The notes under the pieces are model-generated. The model searched no databases, was not told the DNA's origin, and saw nothing but the letters and a program-made list of their open reading frames with translations. DNA of 64,000 bases from Dallia pectoralis (taxonomy: Eukaryota; Chordata; Actinopteri; Esociformes; Umbridae), in the NCBI GenBank assembly GCA_029465975.1, contig CM055728.1:30068013-30132012 (forward strand), written 5' to 3'. The position numbers and the translations under genes were made by a program. Within the stretch, counting starts at the first letter, position 1; each line of letters starts with the position of its first letter. This document shows, in pieces, positions 1 to 13,899 of this stretch.

Positions 1-3000
1 ATTACAACCACAGCCTCTATATGGGATTATAACACACTCACTACTCCTCCACCTTATATTACAACCACAGCCTCTATATGGGATTATAACACACTCACTA
101 CTCCTCCACCTTATATTACAACCACAGCCTCTATATGGGATTATAACACACTCACTACTCCTCCACCTTATATTACAACCACAGCCTCTATATGGGATTA
201 TAACACACTCACTACTCCTCCACCTTATATTACAACCACAGCCTCTATATGGGATTATAACACACTCACTACTCCTCCACCTTATATTACAACCACAGCC
301 TCTATATGGGATTATAACACACTCACTACTCCTCCACCTTATATTACAACCACAGCCTCTATATGGGATTATAACACACTCACTACTCCTCCACTTTATA
401 TTACAACCACAGCCTCTATATGGGATTATAACACACTCACTACTCCTCCACCTTATATTACAACCACAGCCTCTATATGGGATTATAACACACTCACTAC
501 TCCTCCACCTTATATTACAACCACAGCCTCTATATGGGATTATAACACACTCACTACTCCTCCACCTTATATTACAACCACAGCCTCTATATGGGATTAT
601 AACACACTCACTACTCCTCCACCTTATATTACAACCACAGCCTCTATATGGGATTATAACACACTCACTACTCCTCCACTTTATATTACAACCACAGCCT
701 CTATATGGGATTATAACACACTCACTACTCCTCCACTTTATATTACAACCACAGCCTCTATATGGGATTATAACACACTCACTACTCCTCCACCTCATAT
801 TACAACCACAGCCTCTATATGGGATTATAACACACTCACTACTCCTCCACCTCATATTACAACCACAGCCTCTATATGGGATTATAACACACTCACTACT
901 CCTCCACTACTATTACAACCACAGCCTCTATATGGGATTATAACACACTCACTACTCCTCCACCTTATATTACAACCACAGCCTCTATATGGGATTATAA
1001 CACACTCACTACTCCTCCACCTTATATTACAACCACAGCCTCTATATGGGATTATAACACACTCACTACTCCTCCACCTTATATTACAACCACAGCCTCT
1101 ATATGGGATTATAACACACTCACTACTCCTCCACCTTATATTACAACCACAGCCTCTATATGGGATTATAACACACTCACTACTCCTCCACCTTATATTA
1201 CAACCACAGCCTCTATATGGGATTATAACACACTCACTACTCCTCCACCTTATATTACAACCACAGCCTCTATATGGGATTATAACACACTCACTACTCC
1301 TCCACCTTATATTACAACCACAGCCTCTATATGGGATTATAACACACTCACTACTCCTCCACCTTATATTACAACCACAGCCTCTATATGGGATTATAAC
1401 ACACTCACTACTCCTCCACCTTATATTACAACCACAGCCTCTATATGGGATTATAACACACTCACTACTCCTCCACCTTATATTACAACCACAGCCTCTA
1501 TATGGGATTATAACACACTCACTACTCCTCCACCTTATATTACAACCACAGCCTCTATATGGGATTATAACACACTCACTACTCCTCCACCTTATATTAC
1601 AACCACAGCCTCTATATGGGATTATAACACACTCACTACTCCTCCACCTTATATTACAACCACAGCCTCTATATGGGATTATAACACACTCACTACTCCT
1701 CCACCTTATATTACAACCACAGCCTCTATATGGGATTATAACACACTCACTACTCCTCCACCTTATATTACAACCACAGCCTCTATATGGGATTATAACA
1801 CACTCACTACTCCTCCACCTTATATTACAACCACAGCCTCTATATGGGATTATAACACACTCACTACTCCTCCACCTTATATTACAACCACAGCCTCTAT
1901 ATGGGATTATAACACACTCACTACTCCTCCACCTTATATTACAACCACAGCCTCTATATGGGATTATAACACACTCACTACTCCTCCACCTTATATTACA
2001 ACCACAGCCTCTATATGGGATTATAACACACTCACTACTCCTCCACCTTATATTACAACCACAGCCTCTATATGGGATTATAACACACTCACTACTCCTC
2101 CACCTTATATTACAACCACAGCCTCTATATGGGATTATAACACACTCACTACTCCTCCACCTTATATTACAACCACAGCCTCTATATGGGATTATAACAC
2201 ACTCACTACTCCTCCACCTTATATTACAACCACAGCCTCTATATGGGATTATAACACACTCACTACTCCTCCACCTTATATTACAACCACAGCCTCTATA
2301 TGGGATTATAACACACTCACTACTCCTCCACCTCATATTACAACCACAGCCTCTATATGGGATTATAACACACTCACTACTCCTCCACCTTATATTACAA
2401 CCACAGCCTCTATATGGGATTATAACACACTCACTACTCCTCCACTTTATATTACAACCACAGCCTCTATATGGGATTATAACACACTCACTACTCCTCC
2501 ACTTTATATTACAACCACAGCCTCTATATGGGATTATAACACACTCACTACTCCTCCACCTTATATTACAACCACAGCCTCTATATGGGATTATAACACA
2601 CTCACTACTCCTCCACTTTATATTACAACCACAGCCTCTATATGGGATTATAACACACTCACTACTCCTCCACTTTATATTACAACCACAGCCTCTATAT
2701 GGGATTATAACACACTCACTACTCCTCCACCTTATATTACAACCACAGCCTCTATATGGGATTATAACACACTCACTACTCCTCCACTTTATATTACAAC
2801 CACAGCCTCTATATGGGATTATAACACACTCACTACTCCTCCACCTTATATTACAACCACAGCCTCTATATGGGATTATAACACACTCACTACTCCTCCA
2901 CCTTATATTACAACCACAGCCTCTATATGGGATTATAACACACTCACTACTCCTCCACCTTATATTACAACCACAGCCTCTATATGGGATTATAACACAC

Positions 3001-6000
3001 TCACTCCTCTACTCCTCCACCTTATATTACAACCACAGCCTCTATATGGGATTATAACACACTCACTACTCCTCCACCTTATATTACAACCACAGCCTCT
3101 ATATGGGATTATAACACACTCACTACTCCTCCACCTTATATTACAACCACAGCCTCTATATGGGATTATAACACACTCACTACTCCTCCACTTTATATTA
3201 CAACCACAGCCTCTATATGGGATTATAACACACTCACTACTCCTCCACCTTATATTACAACCACAGCCTCTATATGGGATTATAACACACTCACTACTCC
3301 TCCACTTTATATTACAACCACAGCCTCTATATGGGATTATAACACACTCACTACTCCTCCACTTTATATTACAACCACAGCCTCTATATGGGATTATAAC
3401 ACACTCACTACTCCTCCACTTTATATTACAACCACAGCCTCTATATGGGATTATAACACACTCACTACTCCTCCACCTTATATTACAACCACAGCCTCTA
3501 TATGGGATTATAACACACTCACTACTCCTCCACCTTATATTACAACCACAGCCTCTATATGGGATTATAACACACTCACTACTCCTCCACCTTATATTAC
3601 AACCACAGCCTCTATATGGGATTATAACACACTCACTACTCCTCCACCTTATATTACAACCACAGCCTCTATATGGGATTATAACACACTCACTACTCCT
3701 CCACCTTATATTACAACCACAGCCTCTATATGGGATTATAACACACTCACTACTCCTCCACCTTATATTACAACCACAGCCTCTATATGGGATTATAACA
3801 CACTCACTACTCCTCCACCTTATATTACAACCACAGCCTCTATATGGGATTATAACACACTCACTACTCCTCCACCTTATATTACAACCACAGCCTCTAT
3901 ATGGGATTATAACACACTCACTACTCCTCCACCTTATATTACAACCACAGCCTCTATATGGGATTATAACACACTCACTACTCCTCCACCTTATATTACA
4001 ACCACAGCCTCTATATGGGATTATAACACACTCACTACTCCTCCACCTTATATTACAACCACAGCCTCTATATGGGATTATAACACACTCACTACTCCTC
4101 CACCTTATATTACAACCACAGCTCCACACTTATATTCCACAATTACAACCACAGCCTCTATATGGGATTATAACACACTCACTACTCCTCCACCTTATAT
4201 TACAACCACAGCCTCTATATGGGATTATAACACACTCACTACTCCTCCACCTTATATTACAACCACAGCCTCTATATGGGATTATAACACACTCACTACT
4301 CCTCCACTTTATATTACAACCACAGCCTCTATATGGGATTATAACACACTCACTACTCCTCCACTTTATATTACAACCACAGCCTCTATATGGGATTATA
4401 ACACACTCACTACTCCTCCACCTTATATTACAACCACAGCCTCTATATGGGATTATAACACACTCACTACTTATATTACAACCACAGCCTCTATATGGGA
4501 TTATAACACACTCACTACTCCTCCACTTTATATTACAACCACAGCCTCTATATGGGATTATAACACACTCACTACCCTCCACCTTATATTACAACCACAG
4601 CCTCTATATGGGATTATAACACACTCACTACTCCTCCACCTTATATTACAACCACAGCCTCTATATGGGATTATAACAACACACTCACTACTCCTCCACC
4701 TTATATTACAACCACAGCCTCTATATGGGATTATAACACACTCACTACTCCTCCACCTTATATTACAACCACAGCCTCTATATGGGATTATAACACACTC
4801 ACTACTCCTCCACTTTATATTACAACCACAGCCTCTATATGGGATTATAACACACTCACTACTCCTCCACCTTATATTACAACCACAGCCTCTATATGGG
4901 ATTATAACACACTCACTACTCCTCCACTTTATATTACAACCACAGCCTCTATATGGGATTATAACACACTCACTACTCCTCCACTTTATATTACAACCAC
5001 AGCCTCTATATGGGATTATAACACACTCACTACTCCTCCACCTTATATTACAACCACAGCCTCTATATGGGATTATAACACACTCACTACTCCTCCACTT
5101 TATATTACAACCACAGCCTCTATATGGGATTATAACACACTCACTACTCCTCCACTTTATATTACAACCACAGCCTCTATATGGGATTATAACACACTCA
5201 CTACTCCTCCACCTTATATTACAACCACAGCCTCTATATGGGATTATAACACACTCACTACTCCTCCACCTTATATTACAACCACAGCCTCTATATGGGA
5301 TTATAACACACTCACTACTCCTCCACCTTATATTACAACCACAGCCTCTATATGGGATTATAACACACTCACTACTCCTCCACCTTATATTACAACCACA
5401 GCCTCTATATGGGATTATAACACACTCACTACTCCTCCACTTATATTACAACCACAGCCTCTATATGGGATTATAACACACTCACTACACAGCCTTATAT
5501 TACAACCACCTTATATTACAGCCTCTATATGGGATTATAACACACTCACTACTCCTCCACTTTATATTACAACCACAGCCTCTATATGGGATTATAACAC
5601 ACTCACTACTCCTCCACCTTATATTACAACCACAGCCTCTATATGGGATTATAACACACTCACTACTCCTCCACCTTTATATTACAACCACAGCCTCTAT
5701 ATGGGATTATAACACACTCACTACTCCTCCACCTTATATTACAACCACAGCCTCTATATGGGATTATAACACACTCACTACTCCTCCACCTTATATTACA
5801 ACCACAGCCTCTATATGGGATTATAACACACTCACTACTCCTCCACCTTATATTACAACCACAGCCTCTATATGGGATTATAACACACTCACTACTCCTC
5901 CACCTTATATTACAACCACAGCCTCTATATGGGATTATAACACACTCACTACTCCTCCACCTTATATTACAACCACAGCCTCTATATGGGATTATAACAC

Positions 6001-6196
6001 ACTCACTACTCCTCCACTTTATATTACAACCACAGCCTCTATATGGGATTATAACACACTCACTACTCCTCCACCTTATATTACAACCACAGCCTCTATA
6101 TGGGATTATAACACACTCACTACTCCTCCACCTTATATTACAACCACAGCCTCTATATGGGATTATAACACACTCACTACTCCTCCACCTTATATT
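1..6196. repeat. 57-bp tandem array, about 108 copies
   Basis: Near-identical unit with the core ATTACAACCACAGCCTC and ACACACTCACTACTCCTCCA. The last bases vary among CCTTAT, CTTTAT and CCTCAT. Because 57 is a multiple of 3, the - strand has long Cys-rich open frames with a 19-residue period; these are not genes. Irregular junctions occur near 3001, 4120-4145, 4468, 4576, 4677 and 5440-5530. The array starts before the window. Confidence 0.98.
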
Positions 6197-8408
6197 CACA
6201 CCAAACAGATAGAGGCTGGGCTGGTGGGTGGGTTCACACCCACATGTTAGTAAGACCATCAACACATCAGACTGAGTAACCTGATGATTAAATCAGTTAA
6301 AATCAAATCTAACATTTTATTTGTCAGCTGATACGTCGCTGAACATTGACCGCTCAGGTTTACTGTCCTAACTTGCCATGCAAATTTCAGGTGGTTCCGT
6401 CATGGATCGATATACGTCATGTCTTTCTGGTGCCTGACAAATAAAACCTGTTTAGTATGAATGACAAATGACTAGTATCCAGGAAGGCTTTCAGTTCAGC
6501 ACGGTCATTTATCTGTACAGAGTATTATAAATGAAATAACGACTAGTCTGTAGTACATTTTCTGGACTGTCAAACATCAAGCATCGCTTGTCTCACTCAA
6601 TCTAAAATGGCCGCTTCAGAAGGAGCTCCTCCATGCTAGTGTTAAAAGGTTCTGTTTGGGCACATCCAGGTAACTTTTGGGACAGTGTTGAGTCGTGCTA
6701 TATGTGCTACTGTGTTGTCACCTCAGGGGTTTTGTCTATTATCCAGAGGCTTGTCAAGCGTTTGTGTCGCCTCACATGACCCGGCTGTTTGTCATCTTTG
6801 GTTGTCCCGGCGGCCGGGTTAGGGGCAATACGCCTTTCCCCCAACATCTACAAGAGGGGGGGGGGGGATGTGTCCTACTGTAGTCCAGTTGTCTCTGCCT
6901 CTGGTGCACATGTAATGCTGCAGCTTGTTTTCAAACCACCATCTACAGCTCACTCAGCAGAAACTCTCTGCAGTTTTGTTTGCCACTTTGCTGTCCAATG
7001 AATCCCAAAAATTCCAAAACCGTCTTAATAAATAGAACGCGGGAAAAAACGACAAATAACAAGGACAATATCAGCTTAGTCTGACAGCTACAACTTTAAA
7101 TGTGTGAATCGTGCTAATAAAGTCTGACGATGATTCATGCAATATTTAAACAGAACTGTGATATGTATTTTTCTTCCGCTGTGTATAAGCCTTCACCTGA
7201 TGCAAATTGGCCCTGTGGATTCGCTTGGCAGGGCTTCGGCCCTAATCGACTGCCACAAGTGAGGAAAATGGTAGAAGAAGAATAGAATAGGCTGAGGAAT
7301 GAAGGAGAGGGGGGAGGCAGGGGAGAGCTGTTGTTGAGAAACATCTAGGATGAAACCACGTTAGTAGCTCAACCAAGGTGACAAACGTCTGGGAGATTTG
7401 TGTTAAAAGATTATAGAAAAAGATACTCCTTAAAGAATCCCATCGAGAGATGTGTAGTAGGTAGAGGGTGTGATTAGTATTTACTGAATTAGTTTGTAAC
7501 AGAAAGGGAGAGAAAGGGTGAGAGTGAGATGAAACAAGAGAGAGAGGGTGAGAGGGAGATATGAAACTAGAGAGGGTGAGAGAAAGATATGAAACAGGAG
7601 AGATGAAACAAAAGAGAGGGTGAGAGAGAGATGGATCAAGAGAGAGTGAGAGAAAGGGAGAAGCTGACCGTATACCTCAGGTGAATTAAATGGACCTACA
7701 GTAGGTTTTCCTGAGTTTTGTCTTAAAACCTTTTGAAAAAGGACCAATGTGTTCCCGGTTTTTGATCATTCCACAGGTTTCAGTAGAGATATTGTAATCA
7801 AGGTATGAGCAGCTTTGACATGGGTGTGAGTGTGTGTGTGTGTGTGCGCGCGGTGTACACAGTGTACACCAACTTCCCCATTCATCTTAATCTCTGAGTG
7901 AGGACCTGCTATTATTCTTGGGGTTCTGGCAGCTGGCCTGGCACTTATTAATATCTCCATGTAACTCTCTATGCCGGTATCAGGACATATGCACGTGTTT
8001 CCAAACTGAGCTAGGTGAATACTTTTTTCTAACTACCTGCTGCACGTTTCGTTTCCGGCGCCATTCAGAACCTTGTGAAAGCAGGGAGCATTTTTCATCT
8101 AAAGTCGTCTGATGGAAATAATCAAATTGGATCAAACGTTAGAATGTTCTAATTGGTTTTCCAAATGATTTGGTAATCCGGTCCTGAGCCAGCCTGTCAT
8201 GATCCTGATTTGATCCTCAGGACTACAAGAATGATGTAGAGATCTAATCTGATCATTTATCATGGAGGTTTAGGGATTTTCACAGCTCCAAAAGCAACAT
8301 TTTTATTTATTTATTTTAGTTACACTATAAGGGAGGATTTAGAAAGGTACTAGGAGCAATACATATCACTGTAACTAAAATGGGGAAAATATAAATGAAT
8401 AATCTAAT
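6197..8408. other. Non-coding stretch, no gene recognised
   Basis: Mostly single-copy AT-rich DNA. It holds a G run at 6855-6867, a degenerate purine-rich GAGAG repeat at about 7500-7655, and a short TG/CG run near 7823-7852 beside GGTGTACACAGTGTACACC, an inverted repeat. Confidence 0.7.
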
Positions 8409-9250
8409 GTGGGTTGGTTCTTCTGAGTGACCATGACTATCTAGCGTGGGTTGGTTCTGCTGAGTGACCATGACTATCTAGCGTGGGTTGGTTCTGCTGA
8501 GTGACCATGGCTATCTAGCGTGGGTTGGTTCTGCTGAGTGACCATGGCTATCTAGCGTGGGTTGGTTCTTCTGAGTGACCATAACTATCTAGTGTGGGTT
8601 GGTTCTGCTGAGTGACCATAACTATCTAGTCTGGGTTGGTTCTTCTGAGTGACCATGGCTATCTAGCGTGGGTTGGTTCTTCTGAGTGACCATGCCTATC
8701 TAGTGTGGGTTGGTTCTTCTGAGTGACCATGACTATCTAGCGTGGGTTGGTTCTGCTGAGTGACCATGGCTATCTAGTGTGGGTTGGTTCTTCTGAGTGA
8801 CCATAACTATCTAGTGTGGGTTGGTTCTTCTGAGTGACCATAACTATCTAGTGTGGGTTGGTTCTGCTGAGTGACCATGGCTATCTAGTGTGGGTTGGTT
8901 CTTCTGAGTGACCATGGCTATCTAGTGTGGGTTGGTTCTTCTGAGTGACCATAACTATCTAGTGTGGGTTGGTTCTTCTGAGTGACCATGGCTATCTAGT
9001 GTGGGTTGGTTCTTCTGAGTGACCATAACTATCTAGTGTGGGTTGGTTCTTCTGAGTGACCATGGCTATCTAGTGTGGGTTGGTTCTTCTGAGTGACCAT
9101 AACTATCTAGCGTGGGTTGGTTCTTCTGAGTGACCATAACTATCTAGCGTGGGTTGGTTCTGCTGAGTGACCATAACTATCTAGTGTGGGTTGGTTCTTC
9201 TGAGTGACCATGGCTATCTAGTGTGGGTTGATTCTGCTGAGTGACCATGG
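8409..9250. repeat. 37-bp tandem array, about 23 copies
   Basis: Unit begins GTGGGTTGGTTCTTCTGAG and ends GACCATGACTATCTAGC. Variants TTCT/TGCT and ATGACT/ATGGCT/ATAACT are mixed along the array. No coding signal. Confidence 0.97.
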
Positions 9251-9387
9251 CCCAGCAGCTGTACACAACCTTCACCCATTATATGTAACATGCCCAATGG
9301 AAGGCTGGTGTGGTGTTAAGCGTTCCACAACTGGACTCTGGAGCAGAATAGTGATGCTTCACTATCTGGCAGTCTGGTAGACAAATG

Positions 9388-9783
9388 GGTGGGGTGGATG
9401 TCAGGAGAACGCTATATAAAGACATATTAAACATTTGGGTGCTTCCTACTTTAGGTGGGGTGGATGTCAGGAGAACGCTATATAAAGACATATTAAACAT
9501 TTGGGTGCTTCCTACTTTAGGTGGGGTGGATGTCAGGAGAACGCTATATAAAGACATATTAAACATTTGGGTGCTTCCTACTTTAGGTGGGGTGGATGTC
9601 AGGAGAACGCTATATAAAGACATATTAAACATTTGGGTGCTTCCTACTTTAGGTGGGGTGGATGTCAGGAGAACGCTATATAAAGACATATTAAACATTT
9701 GGGTGCTTCCTACTTTAGGTGGGGTGGATGTCAGGAGAACGCTATATAAAGACATATTAAACATTTGGGTGCTTCCTACTTTT
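9388..9783. repeat. 66-bp tandem array, 6 copies
   Basis: Six identical or nearly identical units containing GGATGTCAGGAGAACGCTAT and CATTTGGGTGCTTCC. 66 is a multiple of 3, so both strands stay open; this is not a gene. The GTCAGGAGAACGCTA part resembles an internal stretch of Tc1-like transposase genes, and a Tc1 relic follows directly. Confidence 0.95.
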
Positions 9784-9940
9784 TGGAACAGTTTTGGGAA
9801 TTCCCTGTTCTTGTTTCTTGTCCATCACTGTGCCCCTGTGTACAAAATGGGGTCCATAAAGACACCTTGTAGATGATCTGGAGTGGCCTTCACAGAGACC
9901 TGACCTCAACCCCATTAAACACCTTCAGTACCTGACCTCA
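9784..9940 (+). mobile_element. Tc1-like transposase relic
   Basis: Translated pieces NSFGNSLFLF, then HHCAPVYKMGSIKT and, after a stop, DLEWPSQRPDLNPIKHL match the C-terminal part of fish Tc1-like DD34E transposases (typically APVHKARSIKTW and DW/EWPAQSPDLNPIEHLW). The frame is broken and only a fragment remains, so it is inactive. Confidence 0.8.
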
Positions 9941-10747
9941 CAAACACACACACACTTTTGTGGGTTGTTTAGTAAAACTTTACAGCTAGACTAATTTCTT
10001 GGGTTCAGCAACCTCTGTGGAAAGTCAGGCCTAGCTCTATATCACGTGGGAAAAGATGCAATGATCGCTTATTCTTTCAAATATCTCCTGAAGCGTTGGG
10101 CTGGATATGGTGGTGCTGGGATAGAACAAAAACGTTCCCTTTGGAAAAGGACTGCGAGACACAGATGGTGATACAGACTACAGGATCACTGAAGCAGAAG
10201 ACCAAGGCCACACTGTAGTTTGTGGTTGACTGGATTAGTTATGGATTCTTTTCCAACAGACAAGTGGAGAGCGTACAGATTTTCCGATACCCACAGAGAG
10301 ATATGCTCCGTGCCCCTCTATCTGCAAACTGTGGGTGGCGGGTTCTCTGACCCACGTTTAGGGGTTGTGTGAAACTGTTTGTTCCAGGGCCGGGAGAACA
10401 GCATGACAGCTATTGGATGGGGTAGCTGTGAAAATGCTTCCCCCACTGTGTGAGAGAGTTTTTCACTTCCATTCTTTTTCTTCTGGCTGTGTGTGTGTTT
10501 GTGTGTTTGAGAGAGAGAAATGTATTTTACCGTTTTGTCTAATATATATTGTAGATTGTTTTCTTTCCTACTTTGTGTTCACTTCTAATTTCGTACACCT
10601 TTTTTATCCCCCTCTTGCTTTGCCAATGTAAACGAATGTTTCCAATTGCCGTAATTTAAAATGAGAAGGACAGACTGTGTTCCTGCATGTGCACGTTTAT
10701 CGCTCTTGGCCTGAACACGGTTGTTTTAATGTGTAGAAGCACGGAAA
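9941..10747. other. Non-coding stretch, no gene recognised
   Basis: Single-copy sequence with a short CA run near 9943-9954 and a TG/GA run near 10487-10520. I see no exon, RNA gene or recognisable element. Confidence 0.6.
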
Positions 10748-11760
10748 GAAACCTCCTCACAACCTGGGTTACTAGCGGCTCCTGTGCAAGCCGTGGTGCT
10801 GAAATACAGGGCCGGATTTATCCTTCTGGGGCCTCTAGTGGTCTGAGGCCCTAAGGAACAGAAACCTCCTCACAACCTGGGTTACTAGCGGCTCCAGTGC
10901 TAGCCGTGGTGCTGAAATACAGGGCCGGATTTATCCTTCTGGGGCCTCTAGTGGTCTGAGGCCCTAAGGAACAGAAACCTCCTCACAACCTGGGTTACTA
11001 GCGGCTCCTGTGCTAGCCGTGGTGCTGAAATACAGGGCCGGATTTATCCTTCTGGGGCCTCTAGTGGTCTGAGGCCCTAAGGAACAGAAACCTCCTCACA
11101 ACCTGGGTTACTAGCGGCTCCTGTGCTAGCCGTGGTGCTGAAATACAGGGCCGGATTTATCCTTCTGGGGCCTCTAGTGGTCTGAGGCCCTAAGGAACAG
11201 AAACCTCCTCACAACCTGGGTTACTAGCGGCTCCTGTGCTAGCCGTGGTGCTGAAATACAGGGCCGGATTTATCCTTCTGGGGCCTCTAGTGGTCTGAGG
11301 CCCTAAGGAACAGAAACCTCCCTCACAACCTGGGTTACTAGCGGCTCCTGTGCTAGCCGTGGTGCTGAAATACAGGGCCGGATTTATCCTTCTGGGGCCT
11401 CTAGTGGTCTGAGGCCCTAAGGAACAGAAACCTCCTCACAACCTGGGTTACTAGCGGCTCCTGTGCTAGCCGTGGTGCTGAAATACAGGGCCGGATTTAT
11501 CCTTCTGGGGCCTCTAGTGGTCTGAGGCCCTAAGGAACAGAAACCTCCTCACAACCTGGGTTACTAGCGGCTCCTGTGCTAGCCGTGGTGCTGAAATACA
11601 GGGCCGGATTTATCCTTCTGGGGCCTCTAGTGGTCTGAGGCCCTAAGGAACAGAAACCTCCTCACAACCTGGGTTACTAGCGGCTCCTGTGCTAGCCGTG
11701 GTGCTGAAATACAGGGCCGGATTTATCCTTCTGGGGCCTCTAGTGGTCTGAGGCCCTAAG
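10748..11760. repeat. 113-bp tandem array, 9 copies
   Basis: Unit runs GAAACCTCCTCACAACCTGG ... GTGGTCTGAGGCCCTAAGGA. Copies are almost identical; one has an extra C near 11320. The final copy passes into CAACCGCTCCTGTAGCTTAT and GCCTGGAACCGGCCCTG, which look like the tail of a dispersed fish repeat (GGGCCGG...CCGGCCC ends), so the array may be an internal amplification of a transposon copy. Confidence 0.95.
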
Positions 11761-11847
11761 CAACCGCTCCTGTAGCTTATGCCTGGAACCGGCCCTGCTG
11801 AAACGACTTGGACGTACAACATGTATTAAATACACTGGATATGAAAT

Positions 11848-12160
11848 GTGGATATGAAAAGTCTACACACCCCTGTAAAAATGCCAGGTTTTTGTGATGT
11901 GAAAAAATTAGACAAATATAAATCATGTCAGAACTTTTGCCACCTTTAATGTGGCCAATAATGTGAACAGTTATTTTGAAAAGCAAACTGGGTGGGAAAA
12001 ATAAAAACTATACAATAACCTGGTGGCATAAGTGTGCACACCCTCATTGGTCACATGAAGGGCAGAAAGTCTGACATGATTTATCTTTGTCTAATTTTCT
12101 CACAACACAAACACCTGGTATTTTATCAGGGGTGTGTAGACTTTTTATATCGACAGTATA
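11848..12160. mobile_element. MITE with long terminal inverted repeats
   Basis: AAAAGTCTACACACCCCTG at the left pairs with CAGGGGTGTGTAGACTTTT at the right. The inverted similarity runs on for about 75 bases on each side, including TAAATCATGTCAGA against TCTGACATGATTTA. There is no transposase inside. It is a non-autonomous DNA transposon type widespread in teleosts; the superfamily is not certain. Confidence 0.85.
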
Positions 12161-12334
12161 TATATTCATCCATTTAAGTCAGGCCGGCTTGGTATGTGTC
12201 TGGCGTGCTGATCATAGGATGGTAAACTGAGATTACACAGGAAACGAAAACCTAGCCAACACACAGTCTATATCTTATATCATGAAAAAAATGGTTTCAA
12301 CAAGCCACTATTAAATGGCTTCAGTAGATTCCCC

Positions 12335-12500
12335 AGAGGCTGTCTCACTGTCTCCGGCTGTCTCACTGTCTCCGGCTGGCGCACTGTCTCCGGCTGGCGC
12401 ACTGTCTCCGGCTGGCGCACTGTCTCCGGCTGGCGCACTGTCTCCGGCTGGCACACTGTCTACGGCTACGACACTATCTCCCAGATAGCGCACTATCTCC
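12335..12500. repeat. 18-bp tandem array, about 9 copies
   Basis: Unit close to CTGTCTCCGGCTGGCGCA, degenerate at the ends. CpG-rich relative to its surroundings. Confidence 0.9.
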
Positions 12501-13271
12501 GACTCTGCCCTCGCTGCATAAACATTAGTCCGTTGCCATGGCTACACTTGGGGATAATCTGCAACAAACATGTTGCCTGAGACAGGGATCCAATTGGTCT
12601 GCAGAAGCCAGGGTGTATAATATAATGTACGTGCCCGACTGTGCGTTCCAATTCTCATTTGGTCGGTAAGAAGTGGAGATTAAATAACCACGGCATCAGT
12701 AGTTGGAGCTGACCTTTCACCTTTCAGGGCACTGATCTCAATATTGCCCTCGTGGCTTCTATAGTCTATATTCTTCTTATATCTTCAACTTCCTGTTGGG
12801 ATGCCGATTTCTGAACACCTTGTAGACCCAACCCATGCCCTGCAGAATTCTGGTTGTTGAGGCAAACTGGGTCTAAGATTTTTGCTCTCATATTATTTGG
12901 ACAATTCTAACCTGAAATAAAACAGCAGAAGCATGTACAGCCTGCTCAAGGGTTGGAATGATAGCGGAACATTTCCCTGAGGTGAACCGAACACTTCCCA
13001 GTAGACATTTTACCTCAGGTTATCCTATGAATGTCATCAAAATCAGTGAATAGGGGTGAAGTGCGGCCAACGGAACTGTATTCAGCGTTTGAACTTGTGT
13101 GACTTTTCATGAAAAGTGTCGGTTCCCATTAGAGCCTGGAATGTAACGCTGCCATTGTCTGATTCTGAAAGGGTCTGGCTGTTGAGCTGAAATTCAAGTG
13201 GTCCTTAAAGTGAGTGGGTGAGTTTACACACAAGCATGTCTCCCTTTACCAAGCTGCACCATGGCTCTAAC
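12501..13271. other. Non-coding stretch, no gene recognised
   Basis: Single-copy sequence; no exon, RNA gene or transposon recognised. Confidence 0.6.
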
Positions 13272-13860
13272 TGTAGACCTGTAAACCAGCAGACCTGTAG
13301 ACTAGTAGGCCTGTAGACCAGTAGACCTGTAGGCCTGTATACCTGTAGACCAGTAGACCTGTAGACTAGTACGCCTGTAGACCTGTCGACCTGTAGACCT
13401 GTAGACCAGTAGACCTGTAGACCTTTAGACAAGCAGACCTGTAGACCAGCAGACCTGTAGACCAGCAGACCTGTAAGCCTGTAGACCAGCAGACCTGTAG
13501 GCCTGTAGACCAGCAGACCTGTAAGCCTGTAGACTAGCAGACCTGTAGGCCTGTAGACCTGTATTCCTGTAGACCAGTAGACCTGTAGACCAGTAGACAT
13601 GTAGACCTGTAGACCTGTAGACCAGTAGACCTGTAGACTAGTAGGCCTGTAGATCTGTCGACCTGTAGACCAGTAGACCTGTAGACAAGCAGACCTGTAG
13701 ACCAGCAGACCTGTAGGCCTGTACACCAGCAGACCTGTAGGCCTGTAGACTAGCAGACCTGTAGGCCTGTAGACCTGTATGCCTGTATGCCTGTAGACCA
13801 GTAGACATGTAGACCAGTAGGCCTGTAGACCTGTAGACCTGTAGACCTGTAGACCTGTCT
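13272..13860. repeat. Degenerate 10-11 bp tandem array
   Basis: Built from GTAGACCTGT, GTAGACCAGC, GTAGGCCTGT and similar short words, with longer mixed periods. The - strand open frame (173 residues of VYRPTGLL type) is repeat-derived. Confidence 0.95.
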
Positions 13861-13899
13861 AATACAACATCACAACACGTTTCATCTGACTCCTCTGTC

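Noticed and set aside
882..6265. Long Cys-rich - strand open frames (19-residue repeats, up to 484 codons)
   Set aside because: They come from the 57-bp period being a multiple of three and hit stops wherever a unit is irregular. No start context, introns or family match.
8409..9250. CRISPR-like regular repeats
   Set aside because: Units are contiguous with no unique spacers, and the genome is eukaryotic; the same holds for all arrays in the window.
9410..9760. Promoter with six TATA boxes (CTATATAAAG in each 66-bp unit)
   Set aside because: The motif comes from the repeat unit; no initiator, gene or conserved context follows.
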